In this document: in pieces, positions 28,485 through 41,200 of the stretch
How positions within the stretch are numbered: position 1 is the stretch's first letter
Layout: the number at the start of each line of letters is the position of its first letter
Source of the DNA: Phytomonas francai
Lineage: Eukaryota > Euglenozoa > Kinetoplastea > Trypanosomatida > Trypanosomatidae
Direction: 5' to 3'
Length of the DNA stretch: 64,000 nt
NCBI GenBank assembly: GCA_001766655.1
Contig: MJCC01000001.1
Span: 400,724 to 464,723, forward strand
Made by a program: the position numbers and the translations under genes
The notes under the pieces: generated by a model
The model's database searches: none
What the model was told of the DNA's origin: nothing
What the model saw: only the letters and a program-made list of their open reading frames with translations

Positions 28485-30814
28485 ATGAGTGAGCAACCGA
28501 GTCCTTGCAATTTTGAGCACGTATCAGACTCAGCGCACTCTGAAGCGTCGAGCACTCGCTCTCGGGGCAACGTTACGGCGTCGTCTGGGGAGGGGAAATC
28601 CGTGCGCACCTCGACCCCGCCCAACTTCAACTCTACAGAGCTCCCTTCGCCCCTTGGGTACGGCTCGATGGCGACGCGCGTGCCTCCTTTTCGCTCCCAA
28701 TCCATGCCCGCACGCGCGCCATTCGTCGTCTACGTCAAGCGCGCGCCGAAGCCGCTCACGGTGAGCGAGCAGTCCGAGAAGCTCGCGGAGGAGGCGAAGC
28801 GGAACTTCTTCCACGGCAGCTTCACCTCGAGCCACGGCTCCGTCTTCAAGGTCCCGAACCGCGTGCAGCAGTTTGCGGCGGCGCTCCCGGCGACCGGCGC
28901 GCGCGACCCCGCGTGGGAGCGGTCGCCGCTCGTCGAGCAGCTCCTCGTGCTGCGCCGGCGCCCGGCGAGCGCGGAGGCCCNNNNNNNNNNNNNNNNNNNN
29001 NNNNNNNNNNNNNNNNNNNNNNNNNNNNNNNNNNNNNNNNNNNNNNNNNNNNNNNNNNNNNNNNNNNNNNNNNNNNNNNNNNNNNNNNNNNNNNNNNNNN
29101 NNNNNNNNNNNNNNNNNNNNNNNNNNNNNNNNNNNNNNNNNNNNNNNNNNNNNNNNNNNNNNNNNNNNNNNNNNNNNNNNNNNNNNNNNNNNNNNNNNNN
29201 NNNNNNNNNNNNNNNNNGCCCGGCGTCGACGCCCACGCGGCGGCCGACGGCGCGGACTCCGAGGCCGCCGTGGTGGGCTGGGGGCCGGCGCTCGCCGACC
29301 TCGTCCACGTCGCGGCCCCCGCCACGCTGTCGATTCTCTTCAGCTTCGGCATGTCGGTCGTGCCGCTGGCCTTCGTCGGGCGCAACCTCGGCGAGCGCGA
29401 CCTCACCGGGGCCTCCGTGGGGTACTTCATCATGTGCATCCTCGTCATGTACCCCATCATCGGCCTCACCTTTGCCATGGACACCCTCTGCTCGCACGAG
29501 TACGGGCGGAACAACCGGAGCTCGGAGCTCGGGCTGATCCTGCAACGCGGCGTGCTGATCAACATCCTGATGCTCATCCCACTCTGCTGCCTCCTCTTCA
29601 ACCTGCGGCCCCTGCTCCTCTACTTCTACGGCCCGAATCTCACCCTGATCGCCGAGGCGTTTCTCACCTACTCGCCGCTCTACATTCTACCCGAGATGGT
29701 GCTGATCGCTATGAATAAATTTTTGAATAATCAGATGCAGGTACATATCCCTTTAATCGGGCTGACGGCCGGGTTTCTTCTAATCCCCTTAATTCAGTAC
29801 AAGCTCACCCCCCTGGGGGTGAGCTACACGATGATAGGTATGGCTATCACGGCGTGGCTGCAGCTCATCATGGTCATGGCCATTACCTTTTCCAAACAGG
29901 AAACACGCGTGACCTTAGGGACCTGGCGCATTCGCGAGGCCCTGGACTGGACGGATGTGAAGAAATACCTTAAATTGGCCATTCCGAGCGCTATTTTCGT
30001 CGCCGCGGAGGCCTCTTCCTTTGACTTTACGGTTTTGTTGAGCGCGCATATCGGCGAAGCGGAGGGGGCGGCGTGGTCAGGGATCATGAACACCCTATTT
30101 ATCTTTGCTTCGGTTGCCGGAGGGTTGAGCACCGCGTCGTGCGCGAACATCGGGCGATGCATCGGCGCGGACGAGGCCGAGAGCGCGCGGCGATATGTCA
30201 TTCTGTCCGTTCTCCTCTCCATCCTCTTTGGGATCTTTAATTCCGCGATTCTCGTTTTGTTTTACAATTTCTTGATGTCGTTGTATGGGATTCAAGGTCA
30301 AACGCTGGTGCTGGCGCGTCAGGTGCTTGTTATTTTACCCTTTTTCCTCATTACCGATTCCATCCAGTTTACCTTTCAGGGCATCTTTAGCGGCTTGGGC
30401 AAGAACCACTTCGGCGCGGCTATTTTGCTTATCAGCCTTTGGTGTATTGGCGTCCCGATCTCGTTTATCCTTGGTCAGGTGCTAGGTCTTAAAATCGTGG
30501 GGGTTTGCCTGGGTATCACCATCGGGCTCTGCATTGAGGCGCCGTACATGATCTATGCCGTTTCCACGATCGACTATCAGCTTATCTGTGATAAGTTTAA
30601 CGAGTATGAGGATGATGATGAGGAAAGCGAAGAGGAGGAGGAGGAGGAGGAGGAGGAGTATGACGAGGAGTATATTGAAGAGGTGATGCGTCGTTCTGGC
30701 ATTACAATACTTAGTAGTGATCCGAGCGAAGGCTATGATTATAAGCGACTCAAGCCACCGCGTCAACGTGGTCGAAGGCCACGCTATGTATTTCTGAATG
30801 AGGAGGATGTGTGA
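28485..30814 (+). CDS. MATE-family multidrug/organic cation transporter, interrupted by a gap
   Basis: One gene lies on both sides of a 237-base N-gap (28981-29217). The N-terminal part (165 residues from ATG 28485) is a Ser/Pro-rich, probably cytoplasmic extension. After the gap the frame differs by one base, so the true gap length is probably one more than a multiple of three. The rest is a 12-helix MATE transporter: SFGMSVVPLAFVGRNLGERD, FAMDTLCSHEYGRNN, LNNQMQVHIPLI and, in the second half, GLSTASCANIGRCIGADEAE and FQGIFSGLGKNHFGAAIL. MATE proteins export cations in exchange for protons or sodium. The C-terminal tail carries an unbroken acidic run (about 30608-30670), then a basic end. 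Substrate and membrane are unknown. The first 1.2 kb is very GC-rich. Confidence 0.9.
28981..29217. other. Assembly gap of 237 N
   Basis: All bases are N. The gap is inside the N-terminal extension of the MATE gene and is flanked on both sides by very GC-rich sequence, a usual cause of sequencing dropout. Confidence 1.
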
Positions 30815-32054
30815 GATGCAAATAATAGATTGATGGAAAATAAAGGGTTTGTCAATTACTTAATTTGAAAAAAAAAACTGGGGAAAAGAGGTAGACCAAG
30901 GCGGTATTGTTATGCATTGATATATTTATATAGTTTCGTGAAATGGATGGGTTTGCTCGTAGCTGAGTGCTACTGAGTCAAAGGAATGGAAATATCTAAA
31001 GGGAATTCAACAGGACACTAATAAGATGATTGGGGCGGTAGGCAGACCAATTTATTAATGTCTCCGTCCGATCTTTTGGCCTACTGAACCGCTTTCTCTT
31101 CTTCTTCACATAATGGACACGGCAAGTAATGACACAGGGTTCATACCGAAACTAACGAGGTGTGGTAAGTCGTTTTTTTAAGGCATAATAAACTATTTTA
31201 ATATCTTTTTTTATTATTTGTTTGGTTGCTTTTCTAGTGAACATAAGTATGTAAGTATGGTAGGGACGGGTTTGAGCATTATAGATAATTCTAAACTATT
31301 ATAAAAGGTAAAAATGAAGCATGTGTACACTATTTCTAAAGGTGCTTTTCTCAAAGTGTCAAAGAAAAATTGTCTTGCCTTGTATAAAATAGCACTTTTG
31401 TATCCATAAAATGTGCGTTCCGGAACTGTTTATAACCAATCCTAAGGTTGGTTATTTACAAGGAATGGAAATCGACAGGAAATAAAAGAAGGCGATTAAG
31501 CATCGGTCTATGTTCTTAAATGAAGTGGATCTATACCGATTTCCTTTGTTTTGACGTTTTACGCAAGTCAGATACTTCTGGCCTTTATTGGCACAATTAT
31601 CTGAGTCGATTTATAGTATACGAAAGTTGGTGATAGTAACAAAAGTATATAAGGATACTTTAGTTTTTCATGGAATATTTCTTTCAGGCCTGCTGTTTTT
31701 TTTTTCTTTGGTTTCATGTAAGCCTATTGGTTTCTTTTTCTCCACCTCATTGCCTGAAGAGTAGCTTCTGAGAGAAAAAGGCTGTGGGTTTTTCAGAATA
31801 GGAAAAATTCTTGAATCTTCATAGTTTGAGCACCCATAAACATGCTTTCTTCCCCCTGGTACATGTACCGATTCGAGTATGGGTATGTTTATGTTCTGAT
31901 AAACCTATCATGTGTATCTTGCGAATGTATTATTCGTCCTTTTCCCTCTCTCTAGTTTCTTCCTTTTAATCATTCCCTCTCCATGGGTTGAAGAAATTAC
32001 ACAACATATCGAAAAAAAGTTGCATATTGTTTCACGCAGTATTTCATTTCAAAA

Positions 32055-32087
32055 ATAATAATAATAGTTAGATACTATTATTATTAT
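32055..32087. other. Perfect 14-bp AT-rich inverted repeat
   Basis: ATAATAATAATAGT at 32055-32068 pairs exactly with 32074-32087 around a 5-base loop. It is built from ATA/TAT triplets, so a microsatellite origin is likely. It lies about 50 bases upstream of the pyrimidine tract for the next gene. Confidence 0.6.
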
Positions 32088-32172
32088 CTTTCAATTACCG
32101 TTTATTCCATATTCCAATTACTTCTGCATTCGCGTATCCTTTGCCCACTCTTCCCCTCCCTCCCCCCTTCGC

Positions 32173-32196
32173 CACACACACACACACACACACACA
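32173..32196. repeat. (CA)12 microsatellite
   Basis: Twelve CA units sit between the pyrimidine tract and the start of the giant beta-helix gene, probably in or next to its splice acceptor region. Confidence 0.9.
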
Positions 32197-32258
32197 CGTA
32201 CCCATACACGCACAGAGAAAGTGAGAGAGAGGGGGGAAAAAATAGCAAGGAAAAAATC

Positions 32259-35200
32259 ATGGATCGAGGCAAGCAATCCGAGAGTGGGTTTATCATCGAG
32301 GAGCGCTACAGCCTGTGGCAAAGGAAGAACGTGCGCACGATTCTCGTGAACTCGCACTCGAAGAGCGCCTTTCATCGCTTCATCACGTCGGCCCTGTCGA
32401 TCGCAGAGCCGAACGACCGCATCGAGCTCTCGGGCGGCGACTACTCGGAGGCGATCGCGCTGACGATCCCGATCGAACTCGTGGCGTCGGACGGCGAGGA
32501 GCCGCGGATCAGCTCGCGGACCTCGGCGATCACCGTCGCCGCCGGCGTCCGGGTTTACCTCAAGAACCTCGTCGTGGTCTGCAGGGGGGGCGGCAGGTCG
32601 GACGCGGCGCTGATGGCCGCCGGCGGGACGATCACCTGCCAGGGCTGCTGGTTCTCGTCGGTCGTCGTCGCCGGCGCCGCGCGGGTCTCGATCGCGGACT
32701 GCGTGATCGCGGAGAGCGGCAGCGGCTACGGCCTCGTCGTTCAGGACGCGGGCGGGGGCCAGCTCACGCGCACGACCATCCACTCCCACGCGGCGGCGGC
32801 CGCCTCGATCGACACCTACGAGGCCCTCGAGCTCGTCGACTGCACCCTCTTCAACGACGCCGCGTCGCGCGGGGACGTCCTGGTGCTGAGCCCCGGCGTC
32901 GGCGGGGGGGCGCGGGAGCCCTTCCACGCGGCCCCGAGCTGCGGCCGCGTGCGGGTCACGAACTGCGCGATCTACGTCAGCCGGGAGGGGGGCGGGCGGC
33001 GGCCGGACCCCCCCCCCCCCTCCCCCTGGACGACGGCGGCGCCGCGTCGAGCGCGTACGGGGTGCCGTGCTGCGTCGTCATCGCGAACGGCGCCGCGCCG
33101 ACGCTCTGCGACAACGAACTGAGCGAGGGCGAGGTCGGCATCTGCCTCGACCTGCCCGGCCCCGCCCGCATCGCGCGTAACGTGATTCGGCTGCAACGAC
33201 GCTGCGGCATCCTGGCGCTCGTCGACGGGGGCTACAGCCCGGGGCTGCAGGACCAGCAGCTCTGCATCACCGAGTACAACGTGCTCGACGACTGCACCGT
33301 CGGCATCGACGTCGTGTACGCCGTCTGCGGGAGGCGCCTCGGCGGGGCCCACTACGACGCCGACCACCTCCTCTCCCCCGAGCTGCCGACCCAGCGGAGG
33401 CAGTTTAACTGGCTCGCCCCGTCCGATCTCGTCAAGTCCCCGCCGGAATACGCGATGGCGCCGGAAACGATGGGGGACTCGGTCGGGCTCACGTCCGGAC
33501 CGGAAGACGCGAAGCAACGCGTCTTCTTCCGGGGCGCGTATTATTCGTTGCTGAGCCTTGAGGCGCAATTGAGGGGGCTCGTCTACGCCGTCCTTCAGGC
33601 CTACCCCATTTGCTTAAACGACGCCTTCGAGCTCGTTTCAGGGGCGCCGCCCGTTTCTGCGCCGGAGGATGCCGGCGGTGCCGCGGCCACGAAAGTGAGG
33701 AATGAATACGCGCATCTCATAAAATCCTCCCTAGGCCTCGTTTTCTCGAGCCAATCGGATGAAAAGGAGCAGCGGAAGATACTCCAGAGGATGGGCAATC
33801 GTTCGGTGCGTGTGAGCACGACAAAGTTTGTGAATTGCTCGCTCTGCGCAATCCGTTTTGGACGGTATAGCTTTGGCATCGTTGAGTCATGCCAATTCGA
33901 GGATTGCAAAAGCCACGCCGTGGTCGTCGACTCTGGCGCGCATCCTTTGATCACTGGCTGCCATTTTGTATGCTCGGCAAAGGCGATGCTCGTGCTGAAT
34001 AAATTTTCGGAACCGCTGATCATTGGAAATGAAATTGCCATGGGTGCGAGTAATGGAATCGAGGCGAGTAACCTCTCCGGCGGCGTGATCGCGGCGAACA
34101 TCATTCAAAGCCAGCTCGGATCGGGTATTGAGGTCACTCAGAACAGCTATTCCCTGATCGTGGCGAATCTAATCTCGCGGAATAACCAGTCCGGGATTCA
34201 TATCAGCGGCCAAGGCGCACCCCTTATTTTGCATAACAGGTTGTACTGCAATCGAGTGTCGCACATCAACTCCAGCGAGAATTCGAACCCTTTTATCGCC
34301 TATAACCAGCTTTACTCCTGCACTGGCGCGGGAATGCTTTTCACGGATTGCAGCATCGGCACCGTCTACAAAAACACGGTTCTTCACAATGCGGACGGGA
34401 TCGTCCTCGACTTGGATGCGGACCCTCGTGTCGAGGGGAATCGTATCAAGATGAACCTAAGGATGGGGATTTTGGCGCGAAACAACGCGCTCGGTAACTT
34501 TCTCCATAACGAGATCAGTGAAAACAAGCAGGCGAACCTTGTCGTCTCCGAAGGCTCCTTTCCAGTGCTACGACACAACACGATCTCGAAGGGCCTTCAG
34601 GGCGGCGTCGTCGTTCATAGCGAAGGGATCGGTTTTTTTGAGAAGAATTATATTTCAGGGAACTTGGTTGCGAATGTGATTGTGGTCGGCCAGCACTCGG
34701 AGCCTTCATTCGTATCCAATATGATCAAGTCTGCGCTGTCAGGCTGTGGTGTGCTCTGTGCGCAGGGCGCTGGCGGATTGTTTGACAGGAATGATATTTC
34801 CGAAAACAGCCAATATGGCGTCCACGTCATTGATGGGGCTAACCCAAACTTTCTTCAGAACCACATCGGCAGCGAGCCTATCGGGGTGTTTGTTTCGCAG
34901 CGAGGGAAAGGGATGTTTCGGAAAAACGAGATCCACCGCTGCCACAGCTTTGGGGTTTTAACGTCGCAGGAGGCTGACCCGGTTCTCGAGGATAACACCA
35001 TCTACCTCAACCAGGTGGCAGGAATACTGATCGCACCTGATGGGCTTGGGAAGTATCTCCATAACACGCTCAAGGATAACGGTTTTGGCGTTCAACTGGG
35101 ATCCTGCATGCAGTCCACCACGGTGAATGTCAACTCCATTTTCGTAAAAACAAAGGCAATGAATCTTTCATCGATTTCGTTTGGCGCCCCTTCTAGGTGC

Positions 35201-38200
35201 ATCCAGGGCAACGGATGCGTGCTGCCTTTGGTAAAGAAAAATACCGCCTCCTCTCATGCCGAAGCCCCAGGGATATCGCCCCCGAATGTCTCCAACCCGA
35301 ACGACCAGCGCTTCCCGTTTAAGCTAAATCCGTTTGGATGCCAAGTCAAAGGGAACAAGATCTTCCACAACCGACATGCTGGGATTTTGCTAAGCGCATC
35401 CTGCAATGGCCATGTGGAGGAGAATGAAATTTTCGACAACCAGGATTACGGCGTCAGCGCGGATCCTTGCTACGCCGCATTTCGCGTGCAATCTATCCTC
35501 CAAGGGAAGGACCCGCAGCATCCGAGACAGCTTAACTCTCAGCTTAATTTGGCCGGCGCCCAAGGTGACGCCTCGACCTTGTTTACCAAAAATGTTATCC
35601 ACGGGAACCGGGTCGCCAACGTCTCTTATAATAGCTGGTACGCAAAAGACCGAACGCACTGGATTGGGAATGATATTTACGATTCACCGATTGGGTTTTA
35701 CCTTGGGAACCACTCGTGCTGCAACTTGGTGGAGGAAAATAAGATTCACCACTGCTTGGATGGCGTGTACGCGGAGCTCAGTGCGGTGGGACGTTTTTAT
35801 GAAAACCAGATCTACGACTGTGCGTTTAGTGGGATCTACGTCAGCCACGGTGCGGAACCCGTCTTCACGCGGCGGAATCTCATCCAGCGCTGCTGCCTCG
35901 CCGGGGTGTTCGTCGATGTGGGCGGAAGAGCCAAAGTAGAAAATTCAACGATTCGCCATTGCTGCGTGGGCGCCATCATCTCTTGTGTGGACAGGATCTC
36001 CCCGCAGCCCTGCTACGAGACCGCGCTCTCCATGATCCATGCACTTTCCCCATGTACCTTTTCCGAAAACATGATCGAAGAGAACGAAATGCATGGGGTG
36101 CTGCTCTTGAGTGTTTCCATGTTTACCCCACTGCGCCTGTATCGCTATGTGGATCCGCTCGAGTCGTGGCGGAATACCATGAACCATGCGCCTCCTGTGG
36201 ACTCCAAGGTCACGATGCGAAGCTTAATCTCGTCGAGTGATCAGCTATTTCCGTTGTTCAGCAAAAACAGAATCCATCGCAACCGTATGTATGGCGTTTT
36301 CGTCGATCGCCTTGAGCTCGCCAATTTTCTTCCGGACGCTCAGGCAAAAGAACTCAGCTTGGTACAAGAAATATCAACGTCCAATGCGGTGAGGGCTATG
36401 GATGTTCAGCCCAAGGGCCTCTTTTTCACAGAATTTACTGAAATGGACCTTGCCACGTCGCTCCGGAACTGTGATAAGGCGAAATGTGAAAAGCTTCAGC
36501 TTCATCACTTAACCTTCCGCGAGAACACCATTCGAGACTGTGGTGTGGGCTTTTCCGCCGGGTATGGCTTCCGCCCGTTTTTGTTGGAGAATAAGATCGA
36601 GAATAATGTCTTTTTTGGCCTCCTTTTGCGCCCCAACTCCAGTTTGGTGGCGCATGCGAATGCCGTTTCTGAAAATGGGGTGGCGGGCGTGTACGCCGCA
36701 AAAGGCTCGCGGGGCGTGATCGGGGGTGGGAAAATATGCGAAAACAACACCTTCTGCCGCTTCCCCGGCAGCAAGAACCAGTCGCGCGACTTCACCGACG
36801 CCATCTTTAGCAGGAACTTTTTCGAGCCGGGCGCGACGGCCGCGTCGTCGCCGGTGGCGGAGCCCCTCGTGCGGCTCGCGCAGATCCACGCGTACACCTG
36901 CGCGGAGGCGATGGTGCTCCTCTGCGAGTTCGTTTCGGCCTCGTCGGCCGGCATGACCCTCGCGACCGGGAGCTGCCCGTCGACGGAGCCCTGCGATGGG
37001 GCGCCGATTTCCCTCGGCGGGGTCGTCGTGCCGGAGTACATCCGGATGTGCACCGCGGACGGCGGGATCGGGGCCTGGATCGAGCAGGGCAGCCACCTCA
37101 CCCTCTGCGGGAACGAGATCAAGGGGAATAGTCGGATGGGGGTCCTCTATAGCAAGGGCGTCGTCGACCACCACGGCGTCCTCGTCCCTGGTTTTGTCGT
37201 GCGGCCGAAGAGGGGGAGCGTGGGGTTCGGCCCCCCGCCCCGGTTGACCGCGCTGGCGGCCGAGGGCGACGGCGGCGGGGTGCCCTCGCTGGCCCGCGTG
37301 CTCTCCCTGCCGAGGCCCTCCCTCGCCTCGGCGGAAAAGGGGGTTTTGTTCACGGCGGCGGCCCTGACGGCCTCGGGCTCCGCGGGGGCGGGGGGGGCCG
37401 AGGGCGCCGCGCCCGCGTACGCCGCCGTCTCCGACAACGTGATCGAGGCCAGCGACTACGGCGTGTACCTTCAGCTCTACCAGGCGCTGCGGGAGTCGGG
37501 GGGGGCGAGGCCCGGGACGGCGGCCGCGGCCGCGGACGGCGACGGGGACGCGCTGGCCGGCCTCGCCTTCGCGCCGCGGCGCGTCGTTTGCCGGGTCGCG
37601 GGGAACGCCCTCGCGCGGGCCGGGCGCGTCGCGGTCTACGCCGAGCACGTCGTCGAGCTCCTCTGCGAGGGCGCCGAGGAGGCCCGCGGGATGCTCGCGG
37701 CGGGCGCGCACCCCCGCGCGGATCCGCGGGCCTCGCCGGCGGGGCCGCCGCGGCTGCGGTTTCGCGCGGCCCCGGACGAGGCGGGGCAGGTGTGGGTGGC
37801 GGGGAATAGGCTGGCGGGGGGCGCCGGCCCCCTCGCGGAGGTCTCCTCGCGCTACGTCGTCGTCGTCCTCGCCGACGCCTCGCGGACGCTGCTCCAGCTC
37901 GACACGACGGCCTCGCCGCGGCACTCCGACCACGCCTCGGGCGCCCTGCACGCGATCGAGCCCTTCCGCAGCTTCCTCCAGCACCCGCCGGTCGGGTCCT
38001 TCGTCTTCGACGGGAACGAGTTCGCCGAGGCCAAACAGGGGGTCCGGATCGCGGGCTACGTCGGATCGGTCGGCGCGCGCTTCCAGCATAACCGGTTCGA
38101 AAAACTGGGTGTCGGCGTTCTGGTGGAGGGCCATTTGGCGGCTTGCACGATCGGCGTGGCGAACATTTTCCTGAACAACCGCATCGGTCTCAAAATCGAC

Positions 38201-41200
38201 GTCACCCCCTCCACTTATCCTTCCACGCCGGTGGAAAGCAATGGGAAAAATCTCGAGATTCGGAATGACCTACGGACACGGGTGTTTAACAATGTATTCA
38301 AACATTCTAGTGAGTGCTCCGTGTTGGTGAGCGCCACCGGGGACCGCTCGGTTCTTCTGTATCAAAATGAATTCTTTGGCCATTCCATCGGAAGCGCGGC
38401 GGTTTACGTTGCCGCAGCAAAAACCCATCGAAATCACGAGGGGATTGTGGTTGTGCAAAATATGTTTTCCGAAGGCTATACGTCTCTTGTTGTCAACGGG
38501 CAGGGGGGGCCTGGTGTGCATGAAAAGGGGGTCCCTCAGAAAGAGCTTAAGGTTCTTCCGAGCGTCGTTACGGAGAACACCTTCATCGGAAATTACATCG
38601 GTGCCCTGGTGTGTAAGGGGGCCATTCTTCATTTCGTATCCAACTTGTTCGACAGCAACCTTCGATGTGGCGTCGAGGTGAGCGGAATCAACACGAAGTT
38701 TGAGATGCGCGACTGCGTGTTTCGTAACCATTATGCGTCGACGGTCACGAGAAATCATTTCTTGGAAACCATTCCGTTGTTAGGCCCCAAGGACGCCCAA
38801 TTTCCGGAGAATACTAGTCTCTCCTTCTTTACGGGGACTGTTTTTGTCGAGTTGATACCGGAAAATAGGTTTATTCTCGATTTAGAAGTGCAACACTCTT
38901 TAGTAGCGGGCATCTTGGCCGACACCTTCGTGGAAGGCCTCATTGAGCGGTGCATCTTCATGGATAATGAACTCGGCGTCGACGCCGTACGGGAGGCCAG
39001 ACCATCCTCTATTATAGGCCTAGACAGCTCTCTTAAATTTATCGCCTGCGTTTTTACTCGAAATCGCGTAGCGGGGATGCTACTGCGTGCGAGAGCGAGG
39101 TCGGACATGAACAGCTTGGACGATGCCCACCCCACGTACATGACTAAGGCCGACGTAGGCAACAGTGCATGGTGCGATAATAAGGATGGGAATGAATTTT
39201 TAGAGACCACGACGATACAAGAATGCTACTTTTTCGACAATCTATCCAATAAGACCACATGCGGGGATGTTATTAACATTGACGCGAGCTATGGCGTGTT
39301 CCGCCAAAATCTCTTCCACGGCACAATTCACGGCATGGAGGGTAGTCATGCCGTGTTCATGAATAATTTCTTCTGCGAGGGTAGTTCAAATACGCAACTG
39401 GATTTTCGTCCTCAATGCCCGGCAGTGGTACTCCACTCCCGATCCCGCTTCATCTTGAAAAACAATTTCTTTTCACATCTCAAAAAAGCGATTTTGGCGC
39501 TCCCGGATGCGAGCGGTGTGGTCCGGTCCAATTTTTTGCATAAGTGCAGTACCGCCATCACCATTGCACCTCACAATTGTACTATTTTTAGAGACAATAA
39601 GATTTTTCTAAGCCAAAGGTGTGGTGTGTTGACTCATGGAGGACTTTTTACAAAGAATGAAATATTTGGGGGAACTACCGGGATGATTGCTCAGCTTGGG
39701 AACGAATACAAAGACACTGAAGTGCCTCCTGCTTACCGCAACAGGGACGACGTCCCGCTCTGCTCGCACAACATCATATGCGGATGTGAGGGAAGCGGTG
39801 TTCTCGTGCAGGGTATGGCTACAATAGAGGACAACACCATCTCAAACTGCGAAAACGGTCTTAGGGTGGTTGCTTTCGAGAAGCTGGGGACTGGAGAAAG
39901 GGTTCCTATGGTGAAAGGCAACATAGTCTACTCCAATGGCGTCGGTTTTTACCTCGATGAAAATTCTGTCACCACTTTGCAGGATAACGATGTATTTGAC
40001 AACCGAGGGTTCGGTGTTCTTCTGACGGATAGCGCCTCAGGGACGCTCCAAAGCAACCGCATATCCACCCTTGAAAACTCTAACGCAATTAGAATCGGTA
40101 CTAGTTCCAACTTTAAGCAGTTCGGGAACATTATTCGTTGTCAGTTCTCACCTGGAGGGGCCAAAGTCGATGTAGCGGCAAACCGGAGCAAGGAACTTGG
40201 CAAAAAAAGCAAGTTAGTAGAAAAGGGTATTGAGAACGCCGAAAAAGAACTGACCTCGGTTGCTAAGAAGATGCAGAAAATGTATGAAGCTGCCGAGGTT
40301 ATTAGTAATGGTATGCTAGATGAGCTAAGCAATCGAATACACTCTCTGTCCGAGGATTCCGTAGGGGTGGTGATCTCTTTGAGAACGCGGAGGAAGGTCT
40401 CGTTGTTCGCCGGGGGAAGTCATGACGATCGAAGATCTGTCGAACTAGCAACTCCAGTTTACGAAGGTCTTCGTCTCTCCGTTACGAGTAGGGATGGCGT
40501 TTCATGCTCACGGGACAGCAGTTTGTCCCGTGAGGTGAGTCCCCCCTACGATGGATCTCGAAGCCGGCTCGGCCCAAGCGCCACCATTTGGGGGAAGAAT
40601 AAGATGAGGGAGTCCCTGCCGCGCATGGAGGTTCTTCATTTCGTTCACATCCATGTCGTTTCGCGGTCTAAACTATTTTCCGCCGATGATTCCATTGGGC
40701 AGACCGTAGCTGACGTCCTCAGTGCACCCTGCCTCGCCCACGTGCAGTTTGAGACAGCCTTAACCTCCGGCCAAGCTGAGCTGAGTTCCTTCCTGAAACA
40801 CTCCAAATCGGGAAAACCCTTCATCATAATCATAGTTATGGACTTTCGTCTACGAAAACTTTCTTTGAAATACTCAAAGGCGCTCAAATCACTTTTTAAG
40901 AGATGGAAGGACTCCTCTTTCTCAAGAAAAGAGAAGCCACTGCCTAATTTGTCTAAGTGTTTCACACGAAGTATGTGCTGCCGTTTTATGTATATGATAT
41001 TTCCAAAGTCGCTTTTCCAAGCCGGTGCAGGGAACACAAAAAAGAAAAGAAACGAAATCCTTCAAAACGATAGCTTGGATTTAATTGAGATGTTGCTGGA
41101 GCACGCCAAGCAGGCTCACATGATCTTTTACTACCAATCACATATAAATGATATTCTGCCGAAGATTCAGGAGACCATTACGCGCCATATCATGCAGAAT

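Larger units (their letters stand above)
30815..32258 (+). other. Long intergenic region, longest in the window
   Basis: The region spans 1.44 kb, AT-rich, with no supported gene and no tRNA-like boxes found by eye. A pyrimidine tract at 31928-31960 contains an AG (31956-31957). A second, much stronger tract at 32139-32170 runs into a (CA)12 repeat (32173-32196) and an AG at 32214-32215, which probably serves the giant beta-helix gene. A perfect AT hairpin lies at 32055-32087. Confidence 0.5.

Noticed and set aside
32315..33007. Start of the giant gene at 32315
   Set aside because: This stretch is an Arg-rich shadow frame; the real N-terminus is in the frame that starts with ATG at 32259.
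36509..38134. 541-codon minus-strand frame inside the giant gene
   Set aside because: It coincides with the GC-rich island, is Arg/Gly/Pro-rich without domains, and the + frame continues the beta-helix.
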